A DNA stretch of 64,000 nucleotides from Nesterenkonia alkaliphila (GTDB taxonomy: Bacteria; Actinomycetota; Actinomycetes; Actinomycetales; Micrococcaceae). Both the position numbers and the translations under genes were made by a program. The stretch covers positions 1 to 64,000 of the forward strand of contig NZ_WRPM01000007.1 of the NCBI RefSeq assembly GCF_009758175.1, in the 5' to 3' direction. Numbering within the stretch: position 1 is the first letter of the stretch; every line of letters begins with the position of its first letter. Below are positions 26,673-36,304 of this stretch, one piece after another. The notes below the pieces were generated by a model. The model searched no databases. It was not told where the DNA came from and was given only the letters and a program-made list of their open reading frames with translations.

Positions 26673-27218
26673 GTGTCAGTGACGATAGAGATCCAGGTCC
26701 CGGGGAAATTGGATCCTCGGGAGGCCCGGGCTCTGGCGGAAAGCGCTCTGCGGAAGCGGGCGCAGCTTGATGACTTCGTGCAGTCGGTCGAGCTGAAGCC
26801 GGATCTTGTGCATCCGGCCGTGGCTTGGCATGTGGTGGCCGCTGATCATCGGTGGCGCGAGCTGATGCATAAATACGGAGTATTCACATCAACTGAGATC
26901 GCCCTGTTACGCGGAGCAAACCCTAAGAATCGCTCCGTGGCCACCAATTTGGCTAAACGGGAGAAGCTTCTGAGCTTTATTCGGGGCGGGCGCAAGCTGT
27001 ACCCGAGGTTCCAGTTCAAAGGCTCCTCAGCTCACCCCAGCTGGAAGTCGATCGTGACCCCCTTGCTGGATGCTGGGTGGCAGGATGAGGACATCTTGCT
27101 GTGGATGACCAGCCCCAACGGTTCATTGGAGGGGAAGATCCCTGCCGACCTCCTGAACGCCTCTGATGTAGACCGGGTGATCGCGGATGCCGAAGATGAG
27201 GCGAAGGGTATCTGGTGA
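26673..27218 (+). CDS. Xre/MbcA/ParS-type antitoxin of a RES pair
   Basis: 181 aa, GTG start behind GGAGG. The central region (FTSTEIALLRGANPKNRSVATNLA) resembles the atypical HTH of Xre antitoxins. The C-terminal region (GWQDEDILLWMTSPNGSLEG, then PADLL) matches the toxin-binding domain usual in RES/Xre modules. It overlaps the toxin start (GTGA). Likely binds the upstream inverted repeat. Confidence 0.82.
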   Translation: MSVTIEIQVPGKLDPREARALAESALRKRAQLDDFVQSVELKPDLVHPAVAWHVVAADHRWRELMHKYGVFTSTEIALLRGANPKNRSVATNLAKREKLLSFIRGGRKLYPRFQFKGSSAHPSWKSIVTPLLDAGWQDEDILLWMTSPNGSLEGKIPADLLNASDVDRVIADAEDEAKGIW

Positions 27219-27865
27219 GCTGGCCGGTACCTGGCCCTGACTTCTCTCCGCTGGTCGAGATCATCGAACCGGGAACAGTGCTGTTCCGTGTCCACCGGGA
27301 TAGGTTCCCCGATGGCCGCCGGAACGACGGGACCACCCCAAACCCAGGCTTCGGACGGTCCGCTCGGTTCTCCTTTTTCGGGGACCCTGCGATCCCCGTC
27401 CTGTACGCAGCTCAGACCCCCGAGGCCGCAGTCTATGAAACGATCCTGCACAGTCAAGAACCCGGAAGTGTTGTGGTCCCCGTAGCATGGCGGCACATGG
27501 TGCTCTCAGCGATCGAAGTGCAGGCTCCCATACGCACAGCCGCATTCCACGGCGCGGGGCTGCGTCGGCTCGGACTCTGTGCCAGGCAGATGACTGACAC
27601 GCCGAAAGCCGCCTACCCCTACACCGTGCAGTGGGCAGAAGTAGCCTGGCGCGCGGGACTTGCCGGAGTCAGCTACATGTCCCGCCAGTTCAACTCCGCC
27701 AAAGCGCACTGTCTCTTCGGTGATTGCCTGAACCAGGCCTCATTGATGCCGGTAAAGCACCATCCTGAGGCCCGTCTTTTCCAGACCGAGGACGACGCCG
27801 CCTGGTTGGCCGAACTGGCCCGTGATGTCAGGGTTGTCCTGCGCCGCCCAGACTTCTCTGGTTGA
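27215..27865 (+). CDS. RES-domain NAD+-degrading toxin
   Basis: 216 aa. RES signature elements are present: GTVLFRVHRDRFP with the conserved Arg, ARFSFFGDPAIPVLYAAQTPEAAVYETIL (Tyr/Glu) and the late serine region SYMSRQFN. Known RES toxins are NAD+ phosphorylases that deplete NAD. Translationally coupled to the antitoxin. An exact copy of the recurrent 11-mer lies near its 3' end (27792). Confidence 0.85.
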   Translation: MSWPVPGPDFSPLVEIIEPGTVLFRVHRDRFPDGRRNDGTTPNPGFGRSARFSFFGDPAIPVLYAAQTPEAAVYETILHSQEPGSVVVPVAWRHMVLSAIEVQAPIRTAAFHGAGLRRLGLCARQMTDTPKAAYPYTVQWAEVAWRAGLAGVSYMSRQFNSAKAHCLFGDCLNQASLMPVKHHPEARLFQTEDDAAWLAELARDVRVVLRRPDFSG

Positions 27866-27923
27866 TGCGGCAGTGCTTGATCGAGGCGCCAGCCAGAGAT
27901 GAGCCGCTCGGGACCTCACCAGC

Positions 27924-28523
27924 TCAGATGGTGGCGATGATGCCGACCAGGAACATCATCACGAATCCGAAGAACCAGCCGGTGACGGACCAGATCACTA
28001 CGATCCACCCCAGCACCAGTCCGGCCACCCCGGGGTGCCCCAGGTTCCTGGCTTTGGTGGCCTGCCAGATGGCCAGCGGGCCCAGGATGATCGGCACGGT
28101 GAAGAACCCGATGATCGCCAGGACCAGCGCGGCGGTGTGGTGCCCGCGGGCCTTCTCCTCACGCTGGTAGCGCATCTCCTCGAGCGCATCGGTCCCGGGT
28201 GTGGGGGAGTAGTAGCCGAAGCGGGACGGGGCATAGCCGGTGGCCGGGTAGTCCGCCGGGGCATAGCTGCTCCCGGCCGGCCCAAAGGTGGACCCGTAGC
28301 CGGGCACGCTCCCGTACCCGGGCCCGACCCCGTAGCCGCCCACCTGTGAGGCCGGCCGGCTGTGATCCATCCCAGGTGCGCTGCGGTAGCCTTGCGCATA
28401 CTCGGGCTGCTCACTGGGGCCGCCGTGATCGGAGCCGCGGGAAGCGGCGTCGCGCTCGCCTCGGCTGTTGCCTCCGCTGTACCAGCTGGGGCGGCGCCCC
28501 TGCCCACTGTTCCCGTCCGTCAT
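27924..28523 (-). CDS. DUF4190-type membrane protein with disordered N-terminus
   Basis: 199 aa. The first ~120 residues are Gly/Ser/Tyr/Pro-rich with PGYGS-like repeats and probably disordered. The C-terminal ~75 residues carry two hydrophobic helices (HTAALVLAIIGFFTVPIILG and the WIVVIWSVTGWFFGFVM segment) in the arrangement of DUF4190 proteins. Function unknown. Convergent with the RES toxin. Confidence 0.75.
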   Translation of the reverse strand: MTDGNSGQGRRPSWYSGGNSRGERDAASRGSDHGGPSEQPEYAQGYRSAPGMDHSRPASQVGGYGVGPGYGSVPGYGSTFGPAGSSYAPADYPATGYAPSRFGYYSPTPGTDALEEMRYQREEKARGHHTAALVLAIIGFFTVPIILGPLAIWQATKARNLGHPGVAGLVLGWIVVIWSVTGWFFGFVMMFLVGIIATI

Positions 28524-28588
28524 GCTCCTATTGTCGCCGAGAACCTCGGGAATGTCATAGGTGTACCCGCAGGTGACTCACGACCAGC

Positions 28589-29581
28589 TCAACCCTTACG
28601 GGCGCGGATCTCCTCAATCAGCTGCGGCAGCACCTCGTTGAGGTCGCCCACCACCCCCAGGTCAGCGATCTCGAAGACCGGAGCATCCTCATCCTTGTTG
28701 ATCGCCACAATGGTCCCGGAGGTCTGCATCCCGGCCTTCTGCTGCACCGCCCCGGAGATCCCCACCGAGAGGTAGAGCTGCGGGGAGACGGTCACCCCGG
28801 TCTGGCCCACCTGCGCGGAATGGTCGATCCAGCCGGCGTCAGTGGCCACCCGGGAGGCGCCCAAGGCTGCGTTCAACTCGTCGGCCAGCTCCTCCACCAG
28901 GCTCAGGTCACCCTCCACGCCGCGGCCGAAGGCCACCACAGTCGAGGCCTCGGCCAGGGCCGGGCGCCCAGAGCTGGCCAGCTCCGACTCCTCCAACACC
29001 TGAACAGCGGAGGACGCCGCAACCTCCAGTTCCACCACGTCAGGCTCCTTGGCAGCGGGGACCGGCTGGGAGGCCGTATTCGGCCGCAGCGTAGCGATCA
29101 GCGGACCGGCATTCTCACCCGAGATCTGGGCGGTGGTGTGCCAGGACCCGGCCAGCACGGTCTTGGTGGCCGCCCCGGAGGCGGTGACCCCGGTGGCACC
29201 AGTAATCAGCCCGGCCTGCAGTCTCACCGCGGCGGCGGCCAGAGCATCCACCGAATCAGGGGTGTCGGTGCCCAGGATCAGATCCGGGTCCAGCTCCCCG
29301 GCCGCAGCGGCGATCAGCTCCGCCAGGGCAGGGTCCGGCGGCAGTATCGGCGCAGCCACCGGCTCGGCTCCGGTCAGCACCCCGGCGACCCCCTGCACCG
29401 CCAGGGCAGCAGCACTGGGCTGGCCGGTGCTGGACTGACCGGTGCCGGACCGCCCCGCTGCGGGCAGCGACCCGGTGACCACCACCACCTCGCCCAGGGC
29501 ATCAGCATGGGTGAGCAGCTCAGCCTGGGCGGGCGTCAGCTGCTCCTGCACCCGCTCAAAGAACACCAGAACCTGAGTCAC
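28589..29581 (-). CDS. etfA: Electron transfer flavoprotein subunit alpha
   Basis: 330 aa. The C-terminal FAD-binding region is clear: [60 protein letters not shown] and [20 protein letters not shown]. The N-terminal half is Ala/Gly-rich and less conserved. GTG start overlaps the etfB stop (GTGA). The heterodimer carries electrons from acyl-CoA dehydrogenases to ETF-quinone oxidoreductase. Confidence 0.93.
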   Translation of the reverse strand: MTQVLVFFERVQEQLTPAQAELLTHADALGEVVVVTGSLPAAGRSGTGQSSTGQPSAAALAVQGVAGVLTGAEPVAAPILPPDPALAELIAAAAGELDPDLILGTDTPDSVDALAAAAVRLQAGLITGATGVTASGAATKTVLAGSWHTTAQISGENAGPLIATLRPNTASQPVPAAKEPDVVELEVAASSAVQVLEESELASSGRPALAEASTVVAFGRGVEGDLSLVEELADELNAALGASRVATDAGWIDHSAQVGQTGVTVSPQLYLSVGISGAVQQKAGMQTSGTIVAINKDEDAPVFEIADLGVVGDLNEVLPQLIEEIRARKG

Positions 29582-30375
29582 AGCAGGCCCTCCTTGTCCA
29601 GGAAATCTGCAATCTGCTTACCGGCGGTGCCGTCGTCATGGATCAGCTCACCGGCCGTGCGCTCCGGCCGCGGCTCGGCCTCCACCAGAGAAACCTTGGA
29701 TTCCACACCGTGTGCGGTCAAGCCCAGCTCAGCCAGGCTCAGAGCAGAGACCGGTTTCTTCTTGGCCTTCATCATGTCCCGGAAGTTCGGGTAGCGCGGC
29801 TCATTGGCCTGATCGGTCACCGAGACCACCGCCGGCAGTGGTGCCGCCACCTTCTGCACCCGGTCACCGGAGACCCGCTCCACCTGAAGCTGTTCACCGT
29901 TGAGTACGACGCCGCGGGCCTGGGTCAGTGCCGGAACCCCCAGCCGGGCAGCCAGCTGGGCCGGCACTGCGGAGGACTCACCGTCCTCGGAGGCCATCCC
30001 GGTCAGCACCACAAACTGCTGCGCCCCCCCGGAGACCCGGAGGTGGTTCACCGCTGCGGCCAGGGCGGTGGAGGTGGCGTAGATATCGGCGCCGGCGAGA
30101 GCCTCATCGCAGAGATGCACCCCGTCGTCAGCGCCGATCTGCAAGGCTTTCTTCACTGCTGCCGAGGCACCTGCCGGCCCCATGGTCAGGGCAGTGACCC
30201 GGGCGGCGTCGTCGTAATTCTCCGCGATCTGCAGGGCTGCCTCCAGAGGGTACTCATCCAGTTCGCCCAGGATGCCCTCGCTGCGCTCCAGGCGCCGGTC
30301 GGCCCCGATCCGGCGCTCCAGCTGGGCGTCGGGCACCCATTTGACCAGGGTGATGATGTGCAGTGAACCCGGCAT
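29578..30375 (-). CDS. etfB: Electron transfer flavoprotein subunit beta
   Basis: 265 aa from the ATG at 30375 ([16 protein letters not shown] follows at once); two earlier in-frame starts exist at 30387 and 30402. Family features: [39 protein letters not shown] and [21 protein letters not shown]. Translationally coupled to etfA. Divergent from the glycerate kinase gene. Confidence 0.92.
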   Translation of the reverse strand: MPGSLHIITLVKWVPDAQLERRIGADRRLERSEGILGELDEYPLEAALQIAENYDDAARVTALTMGPAGASAAVKKALQIGADDGVHLCDEALAGADIYATSTALAAAVNHLRVSGGAQQFVVLTGMASEDGESSAVPAQLAARLGVPALTQARGVVLNGEQLQVERVSGDRVQKVAAPLPAVVSVTDQANEPRYPNFRDMMKAKKKPVSALSLAELGLTAHGVESKVSLVEAEPRPERTAGELIHDDGTAGKQIADFLDKEGLL

Positions 30376-30515
30376 GATCCCTTTCATAGCACTGATGGAC
30401 ACGTACCGCGGATGATCTCCGACCGCCCTCTATGGTCGCATGAATCCCGCAACAGGGTGTCCGCATTGTGATCGGGACCGCAGAACGAGGCCGCATTTCG
30501 CATAGTCTGCACAGT

Positions 30516-31727
30516 ATGAGGATTGTCTGCGCACCGGATTCGTTCAAAGGCTCGGTGAGTGCCGCCGAAGCCGCAGCAGCGCTGGCCGCCGGGGCCCGCC
30601 AGGTCTGCCCTGATGCTGAGATTGTTCAGCTGCCCTTCGCTGACGGGGGAGAGGGCACGCTGGATGCCCTGCTGGCAGTATGGGGCACCTCCGCCCGGCG
30701 GGTGGACACCGTCGATGCGCTGGGCCGGGAGGCCTCAGCACGCTACGGGCTCTCCCCGGACGGAAGGACCGCGGTCATTGAGGCCGCTGAGGCCAACGGA
30801 CTGCCCCAGGTCTCCGATGCGGAGCTTCAGCCCCTGCGCGCCGATACCTACGGAGTCGGGCTGATCGCCCGGGCGGCGCTGGAGCAGCCGGGCACCTCGA
30901 GGGCGGACAGCATGGGACAGAGCGCTGAGGTGGGACAGGGCGCTGAAGTGGAGCAGGGTGCCGCGGTGGAGGAGATCCTGCTGTGTATCGGCGGCTCGGC
31001 CACCACCGATGGCGGCACCGGGATACTGCGGGCCCTCGGTGCAGAGTTCCTGGATGAGAACGGTTCCCCAGTCCCCGCCGGCGGGCAGGGGCTGGCCAGC
31101 ATCGCCCGGGTGGAACTCGGCGGACTGCACCCCCGGGCCCGTGAGGTCCGCTGGCGGATCGCGGTGGATGTGGACAACCCGCTGACCGGCCCACGCGGTG
31201 CCGCGGCGGTCTTCGGGCCGCAGAAAGGCGCCTCAGAACAGCAGATCCAGCAGCTGGATGCCGGACTGCAGAACCTGGCCCAGGCGCTGGCCGCCGTCAC
31301 CGGGGCACAGCCGGAGGACTACACGGACGCCCAGGGCTTCGGGGCAGCCGGCGGCATCCCGCTCAGCCTGGTCAGCCTGCTCGGTGCGGAGGTGGTCCCC
31401 GGCTCCACAATGGTGGCCGATGCCGTAGGCCTGAAGTCCGCATTGGCGCAGGCCGATCTGGTGCTCACCGGGGAAGGCCGGCTGGACTCCCAATCCCTGG
31501 GCGGGAAGGTGGTGGATGCGGTGGCCTCCCGGGCACCTGAGGGGGCGGGCGTCGTCGTCATCGCCGGGGCAGTGCAGCTGAGCCCGGAGCAGACCCGGGC
31601 CGCCGGAATCACCGCGGCCTTTTCCATCGCCCCCGGGGCGGCCAGCCTGGAACAGCTGCAAGCCGATGCGGCGCAGCTGATTGAACACACCGCCGCCCAG
31701 GTATGCGCGGTTTTTGTCCGGCGGTAA
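30516..31727 (+). CDS. glxK: Glycerate kinase
   Basis: Phosphorylates D-glycerate. 403 aa from the ATG at 30516 (MRIVCAPDSFKGSVSAAEAA is the canonical start). Other marks: PFADGGEGTLDALL, LLCIGGSATTDGGTGIL, GPQKGASEQQI and LTGEGRLDSQSLGGK. Residues ~128-150 contain a short imperfect tandem repeat (GQSAEV, GQGAEV, EQGAAV) inserted before the LLCIGG motif, which related kinases normally lack; it looks like local slippage without frame loss. Confidence 0.92.
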   Translation: MRIVCAPDSFKGSVSAAEAAAALAAGARQVCPDAEIVQLPFADGGEGTLDALLAVWGTSARRVDTVDALGREASARYGLSPDGRTAVIEAAEANGLPQVSDAELQPLRADTYGVGLIARAALEQPGTSRADSMGQSAEVGQGAEVEQGAAVEEILLCIGGSATTDGGTGILRALGAEFLDENGSPVPAGGQGLASIARVELGGLHPRAREVRWRIAVDVDNPLTGPRGAAAVFGPQKGASEQQIQQLDAGLQNLAQALAAVTGAQPEDYTDAQGFGAAGGIPLSLVSLLGAEVVPGSTMVADAVGLKSALAQADLVLTGEGRLDSQSLGGKVVDAVASRAPEGAGVVVIAGAVQLSPEQTRAAGITAAFSIAPGAASLEQLQADAAQLIEHTAAQVCAVFVRR

Positions 31728-31737
31728 GATTATTTCC

Positions 31738-32739
31738 ATGAGTGCCAATCCCGCCGCCGTGCTGCAGGCCCCCGGACAGATCACCATCGAGAACCGCAAG
31801 ATCCCTCAGCCCGGCCCCGGCCAGGTGCAGGTGGCCATCGGCGCGGTGGGCATCTGCGGCTCCGATGTGCACTATTACGAGCACGGCCGGATCGGGGACT
31901 TTGTGCTTGAGGCCCCCATGGTGATCGGCCATGAGTCAGCCGGCACCATCACCGCCCTGGGGCAGGGCGTGGATCCCTCCCGGATGGGCCAGCTGGTGGC
32001 CCTGGAGCCCGGAGTGCCCTGCAAGACCTGCGCCCAGTGCCTGGCCGGGCGGTACAACCTCTGCCCGGATATGCGGTTCTTCGCCACCCCACCGGTGGAC
32101 GGCTCCATCGCCAAATACGTCACCATCGACGCCGCCTTCGCCCACCCCGCTGCAGGGCTCACCGCCGAGCAGGCCGCGATGGCCGAGCCCGTCTCAGTGG
32201 GCGTCTGGGCCTGCCGCAAGGCGTCAGTCACCGTGGGCGACCGGGTGCTGGTCACCGGTGCCGGACCGGTGGGGCTCTTCGCCGCCCAGGTGGCACGGGC
32301 CTACGGAGCATCCTCGGTGACCCTCACCGACCTCTCGCCGTTCCGGCTGGAGGTGGCAGCCCAGCTCGGCTTCGACACCCAACGTGCAGATGAGCCCCTG
32401 GCCACCGACAGCTGCGATGTGCTCCTGGAATGCTCCGGAGCGGCCCCGGCCTTCAAAGCAGGGATGCGGGCCCTGGGCCGGGCCGGTCGGGCCGTGGTGA
32501 TCGGAATGGGCTCTGCGGAGCTCCCGCTGGAAGTCTTCGCCCTGCAGGGCAAGGAGCTCACGGTCCAGGGCGTGTTCCGCTACCGCAACTGCTACCCGGC
32601 AGCCCTGGAGCTGATCGGCACCGGAGCAGTCAAGGTGGCCCCCGTGCTCACCCACCGGTTCACCCTGGAGGAGACCGAGGCGGCACTGACCCTGGCCCGC
32701 CGCGAACCGAACTCCCTGAAACCCGTCGTTGTACCCTGA
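31738..32739 (+). CDS. Zinc-dependent polyol dehydrogenase (sorbitol/xylitol dehydrogenase type)
   Basis: MDR-family NAD(P)-dependent alcohol dehydrogenase, 333 aa from the ATG at 31738. Catalytic zinc ligands: Cys in VGICGSDVHYYEHG and His-Glu in GHESAGTI. Structural zinc Cys run: CKTCAQCLAGRYNLCPDM. Nucleotide fold: VTGAGPVGLFAAQVA. The YEHGRIGDF segment is characteristic of polyol dehydrogenases. It follows glycerate kinase by 10 bp and is probably cotranscribed. Confidence 0.85.
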   Translation: MSANPAAVLQAPGQITIENRKIPQPGPGQVQVAIGAVGICGSDVHYYEHGRIGDFVLEAPMVIGHESAGTITALGQGVDPSRMGQLVALEPGVPCKTCAQCLAGRYNLCPDMRFFATPPVDGSIAKYVTIDAAFAHPAAGLTAEQAAMAEPVSVGVWACRKASVTVGDRVLVTGAGPVGLFAAQVARAYGASSVTLTDLSPFRLEVAAQLGFDTQRADEPLATDSCDVLLECSGAAPAFKAGMRALGRAGRAVVIGMGSAELPLEVFALQGKELTVQGVFRYRNCYPAALELIGTGAVKVAPVLTHRFTLEETEAALTLARREPNSLKPVVVP

Positions 32740-32801
32740 TCTCCCGCCGGGGGCGTAGGGCAATCCGCTGCTGCGAGCAGCCGCGCAGGTAGGCTGAGAC
32801 C

Positions 32802-33956
32802 ATGCCTGCAATATCACCTGACCTGCTGAAGTCCGCCGAGGCCCGGCTGGACGAGATCATCGCCGACATCAAAACTCTGGTTGAGGTTGAGACCCCCTCC
32901 GAGGACAAGGACGCTGTGGCCGAAGGCGCCGCAGTGGTGGCCGATCTGATGTATGACCGGCTCGGGATGGAGCCTGAACCGGTGGTGGTTGGCGATGTCA
33001 CCCACCTGCGGCTGCGTGTAGGTGAGCCCAAGCCCAAAGTTGTGCTGATCACCCACCAGGACACCGTCTGGCCCATCGGCACGGTGGCCCGCAAACCCTT
33101 CAGCAATGACGGCCACGCCCTGCGCGGCCCGGGGACCTTCGATATGCTCACCGGCCTGGCCATGTCCATCCACGCCGCCAAGATCCTCAAGGATCAGGGC
33201 CACACCCTCTACGGGCTGTCCATCCTGGTCACCGGGGATGAGGAGCTGGGCTCCATCACCTCCAAGGAGCTGCTGCTGGAGGAGGCCGCCGAAGCCCGCG
33301 CCGCCTTCGTGATGGAGGGCGCCCTGGACACCTCCCTGAAGGTGGCCCGCAAAGGAACCTCCAACTACACCGTGGCAGTGCACGGCGTGGCCTCCCATGC
33401 CGGGCTGGACCCGGAGAAGGGCGTCAACGCCGGCATCGCACTCGGGCTGCTGCTGCCGGAGATCGCCGCCCTAGGCGAACCCTCCCTGGGCACCACTGTC
33501 ACCCCCACTGTGCTCAAGGGTGGCACCACCACGAACACCGTGCCTGACTATGCCGAGGTGGTGGTCGATGCCCGCGCGGCCACCATCGCCGAGCAGGAGC
33601 GCGTGGACGAGCAGATCCGGGCGCTGACCTCTCCGATGACCGGGGCTCGGATCCAGGTCACCGGCGGGGTCAACCGCCCGCCGATGGAGCGCGAGGCCGC
33701 TCAGATGCTGTACGAGCGGGCCGAGAAGGTGGCTGCTGCCATCGGCATCGAGGAGCTCACCGCCGCCGAGGTGGGCGGAGCCTCTGACGGCAATTTCACC
33801 GCTGCGGCCGGGATCCCCACCCTGGATGGGATGGGTGCCTGCGGGGCCGGAGCCCACGCCGAGCACGAGCACGCCCTGGTGGATTACATCGCCCCGCGCA
33901 CCGCCCTGCTGGCCGGGCTGATCGCCGCCCATCTGGACCGCCCCGCAGCCGGCTGA
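32802..33956 (+). CDS. M20 family metallopeptidase (probable N-acyl-amino acid deacylase)
   Basis: 384 aa, di-zinc hydrolase. ITHQDTVWP (His, Asp), GPGTFDMLTGLAMS (bridging Asp), VTGDEELGS (catalytic Glu), the dimerisation domain with VHGVASHAGLDPEKG and a C-terminal GAHAEHEHALVD (His). This is the carboxypeptidase G2/succinyl-diaminopimelate desuccinylase group. Four bp separate it from a GNAT and an NSAR/OSBS gene follows, suggesting it removes an N-acyl (perhaps succinyl) group from L-amino acids. Confidence 0.88.
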   Translation: MPAISPDLLKSAEARLDEIIADIKTLVEVETPSEDKDAVAEGAAVVADLMYDRLGMEPEPVVVGDVTHLRLRVGEPKPKVVLITHQDTVWPIGTVARKPFSNDGHALRGPGTFDMLTGLAMSIHAAKILKDQGHTLYGLSILVTGDEELGSITSKELLLEEAAEARAAFVMEGALDTSLKVARKGTSNYTVAVHGVASHAGLDPEKGVNAGIALGLLLPEIAALGEPSLGTTVTPTVLKGGTTTNTVPDYAEVVVDARAATIAEQERVDEQIRALTSPMTGARIQVTGGVNRPPMEREAAQMLYERAEKVAAAIGIEELTAAEVGGASDGNFTAAAGIPTLDGMGACGAGAHAEHEHALVDYIAPRTALLAGLIAAHLDRPAAG

Positions 33957-33960
33957 GCCA

Positions 33961-34869
33961 GTGGTCGGTCCGCCTGCTTCCGCCGCTGCTACAGCTGCCG
34001 CATCGGCTGAATGCGAAGTCAGGACCCTGCACAGCGCCGAACAGATGCACCAGGCCGCGGCGCTGCTCGCGTCGATCTGGCTTCCCGACGGGCGGGGCGA
34101 GGCGCCGGTGGAGGCCGGCATGCTGGTGGCCCTGGAGCACGCAGGCAACTATGTGGCCGCCGCCTTCGCCGGGGAACATCTGGGAACCCCGGAGCAGATG
34201 GTCGGTGCCACAGTCGGGTTCCTGGGTGCCCGGGAGTCCCCGGCCGGGCGCTCGCACCTGATGCATTCCCATCTGGCCGGGGTGCTCCCCGGGTTCACCG
34301 GGCGCGGCATCGGAGCAGCGATGAAGCAGCACCAGCGCGCCTGGTGCCTGGAGCGCGGCATTTCCCTGATGGAGTGGACCTTCGATCCGCTCATCGCCCG
34401 CAACGCCCGGTTCAACCTGCATAAGCTCGGGGCCGGGCTGAGCGAGTATCTGCCGGACTTCTACGGCGAGATGCGCGATGGTATCAACGCCGGCCAGGGC
34501 AGCGATCGGGCCTTGGTCAGCTGGAGCCTGCCCGCCCCGCAGCCTGGGCAGGAGCCGGACTGCGCCATTGAGCAGCCACTGGTCCTGCTGCAGATCACCG
34601 ACGACGCCGCCCCGCTCACCCCAGTGCGGGAGGATGATGTGGTTGCCGCGGCAGCAGGGGCCCGGACAGTGGCCCTGCGCATCCCCCAGGACATTGAGGC
34701 GATGCGCGCAGCTGATCCGGGGCTGGCCGCGCAGTGGCGCACCGCGCTGCGGGAGACGATGCACCCGCTGATGAGCGCCGGATGGGTGGTCGCCGGGATC
34801 AGCCGCGAGGGCCAGTATCTGTTGCGGGCCCCTGCCGCCGAGAACCAGTCCCCTGAGAGCCGGGGATAG
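33961..34869 (+). CDS. GNAT acyltransferase, COG3375-like (candidate D-amino acid N-succinyltransferase)
   Basis: 302 aa, GTG start 4 bp after the M20 gene. Acyl-CoA motif in GFTGRGIGAAMKQHQRAWCL. The following EWTFDPLIARNARFNLHKLG and the N-terminal VGFLGARE block are typical of predicted GNATs encoded beside NSAR/OSBS enzymes. In Geobacillus kaustophilus an equivalent trio converts D- to L-amino acids by N-succinylation, racemisation and desuccinylation. The substrate here is inferred from context only. Confidence 0.8.
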   Translation: MVGPPASAAATAAASAECEVRTLHSAEQMHQAAALLASIWLPDGRGEAPVEAGMLVALEHAGNYVAAAFAGEHLGTPEQMVGATVGFLGARESPAGRSHLMHSHLAGVLPGFTGRGIGAAMKQHQRAWCLERGISLMEWTFDPLIARNARFNLHKLGAGLSEYLPDFYGEMRDGINAGQGSDRALVSWSLPAPQPGQEPDCAIEQPLVLLQITDDAAPLTPVREDDVVAAAAGARTVALRIPQDIEAMRAADPGLAAQWRTALRETMHPLMSAGWVVAGISREGQYLLRAPAAENQSPESRG

Positions 34870-34879
34870 GCTGAACTCT

Positions 34880-36037
34880 ATGCTGACCCCCCTGCGCATC
34901 GAGTCGATCACCGTGCGGCGGCTGAGAATGAAGATGCAGTCCGCCTTCACCACCAGCTTCGGCACCCAGACCCACCGGGACCTGCTGCTCGTGGAGGCTC
35001 GCTCCGGGGAACACATCGGCTACGGCGAATGCGTGGCGATGAGCGCGCCCTTCTACTCCGAGGAGGCCACCAGCACCTGCGCAGTGGCCATCGAGGAGTA
35101 CCTCATCCCAGCACTGCAGAACTGGTCCCGGCAGGGAGGAAACCCGGGCGGCGTCGTTCTCATCGACCATCCGGAGCAGATCAGCCAGGCCCTGGCGCCG
35201 ATCAAACGCAATAACATGGCCAAGTCTGCCCTGGAGGGTGCGGTCTGGGACCTATGGGCTCGTCAGCAGGGGTTGAGCCTGGCTGAGGCCTTCGGCGGGA
35301 CCCGCAGGCAGATTGAGGTGGGTCTGAGCATCGGGATCAAGCAGACCGATGCCGAGCTGATCGAGACCGTGGGCGCTGCCGTGGATGCCGGGTATAAGCG
35401 GATCAAAATCAAGATCGCCCCCGGCCGGGACCTGCAGATGCTGCGCGCTGTGCGGACCGAATTCCCGGAGACCCCAATCATGGCGGATGCGAATTCGGCC
35501 TACACCCTGGCTGATACCGAACTGTTCCAGGCCATGGATGAGCTGGATCTGATGATGATCGAGCAGCCGCTGGCCCATGATGACATTGTGGACCACCGCC
35601 AGCTGCAGGCCGCGATCCGCACTCCGGTCTGTCTGGATGAGTCCATCCATTCTGCCGAGGATGCCCGCAAGGCGATCGAGCTAGGCTCGGGAAAGATCAT
35701 CAACATCAAGATCGGCCGGGTGGGCGGGATCACCGAATCTCAGAGGATCGAGGCGCTGTGCCGCGAAAACGGACTACACGCCTGGTGCGGCGGGATGCTG
35801 GAAACCGGTATCGGCCGGGCGCATAATGTGGCGATTGCCTCGCTGTCCGGCTTCACCCTGCCCGGGGACACCGCACCCTCGGCCCGCTACTGGGCCCAGG
35901 ACATCATTGAGCCGGAGGTGGTGATGGAGGCGGGCCTGATCACTGTGCCTGCCGCACCCGGACTGGGGTACGGAGTCGTCCCCGACCGCCTGGATGCCCA
36001 TACCACCCATCTGGTGAGCTACGACCTCACGTCCTGA
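34880..36037 (+). CDS. N-succinylamino acid racemase / o-succinylbenzoate synthase family enzyme
   Basis: 385-aa enolase-superfamily protein of the muconate-lactonising subgroup. Active site visible: RIKIKI (K176, K178), D203 in MADANSAYT, E228 in MMIEQPLAHDD, D253 in CLDESIHS and K277 in INIKIGRVGG. The ~40-residue capping region starts near SAFTTSFGT. No men genes are adjacent, while an M20 deacylase and a GNAT are, so NSAR activity is more likely than menaquinone OSBS. Starts 10 bp after the GNAT. Confidence 0.88.
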   Translation: MLTPLRIESITVRRLRMKMQSAFTTSFGTQTHRDLLLVEARSGEHIGYGECVAMSAPFYSEEATSTCAVAIEEYLIPALQNWSRQGGNPGGVVLIDHPEQISQALAPIKRNNMAKSALEGAVWDLWARQQGLSLAEAFGGTRRQIEVGLSIGIKQTDAELIETVGAAVDAGYKRIKIKIAPGRDLQMLRAVRTEFPETPIMADANSAYTLADTELFQAMDELDLMMIEQPLAHDDIVDHRQLQAAIRTPVCLDESIHSAEDARKAIELGSGKIINIKIGRVGGITESQRIEALCRENGLHAWCGGMLETGIGRAHNVAIASLSGFTLPGDTAPSARYWAQDIIEPEVVMEAGLITVPAAPGLGYGVVPDRLDAHTTHLVSYDLTS

Positions 36038-36039
36038 CT

Positions 36040-36157
36040 GGACAAGGTCTGGCGGCTGGGGCAAGTACCACGACTGCGCGCCCGTAGCGGCGGATGGTCC
36101 CCGCGGTGCCTGCCGCTGCCGGTATTCGGCCCGGCACCAGGCCGCCGGTTCTTGTCC
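36040..36157 (+). ncRNA. Candidate structured RNA or terminator downstream of the racemase
   Basis: Long closing helix GGACAAG-N4-GGCGG (36040-36055) against CCGCC-N4-CTTGTCC (36142-36157), enclosing a GGTGCC/GGCACC stem (36105-36110 with 36133-36138). It starts 3 bp after the racemase stop codon; no T-tract follows. It resembles no RNA family I know. The rest of the gap to 36304 shows nothing further. Confidence 0.35.
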
Positions 36158-36304
36158 CTAGCTGATCTGGGGTTCTGGTGCTTGGCTCAGTAGGCCGCTA
36201 GGGTGTGTGACATGCATCTCGCGTTTTAGTAGTACATGTTGTTATTTCGTTGCGATTCAGTGGAGCTCAGCATGAGGGGCCCGGTTCCGCGGAACGGATA
36301 TCTG

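Noticed and set aside
36038-36304. A tRNA gene in the palindrome-rich gap
   Set aside because: No cloverleaf, GTTC-type T-loop or CCA end could be fitted.
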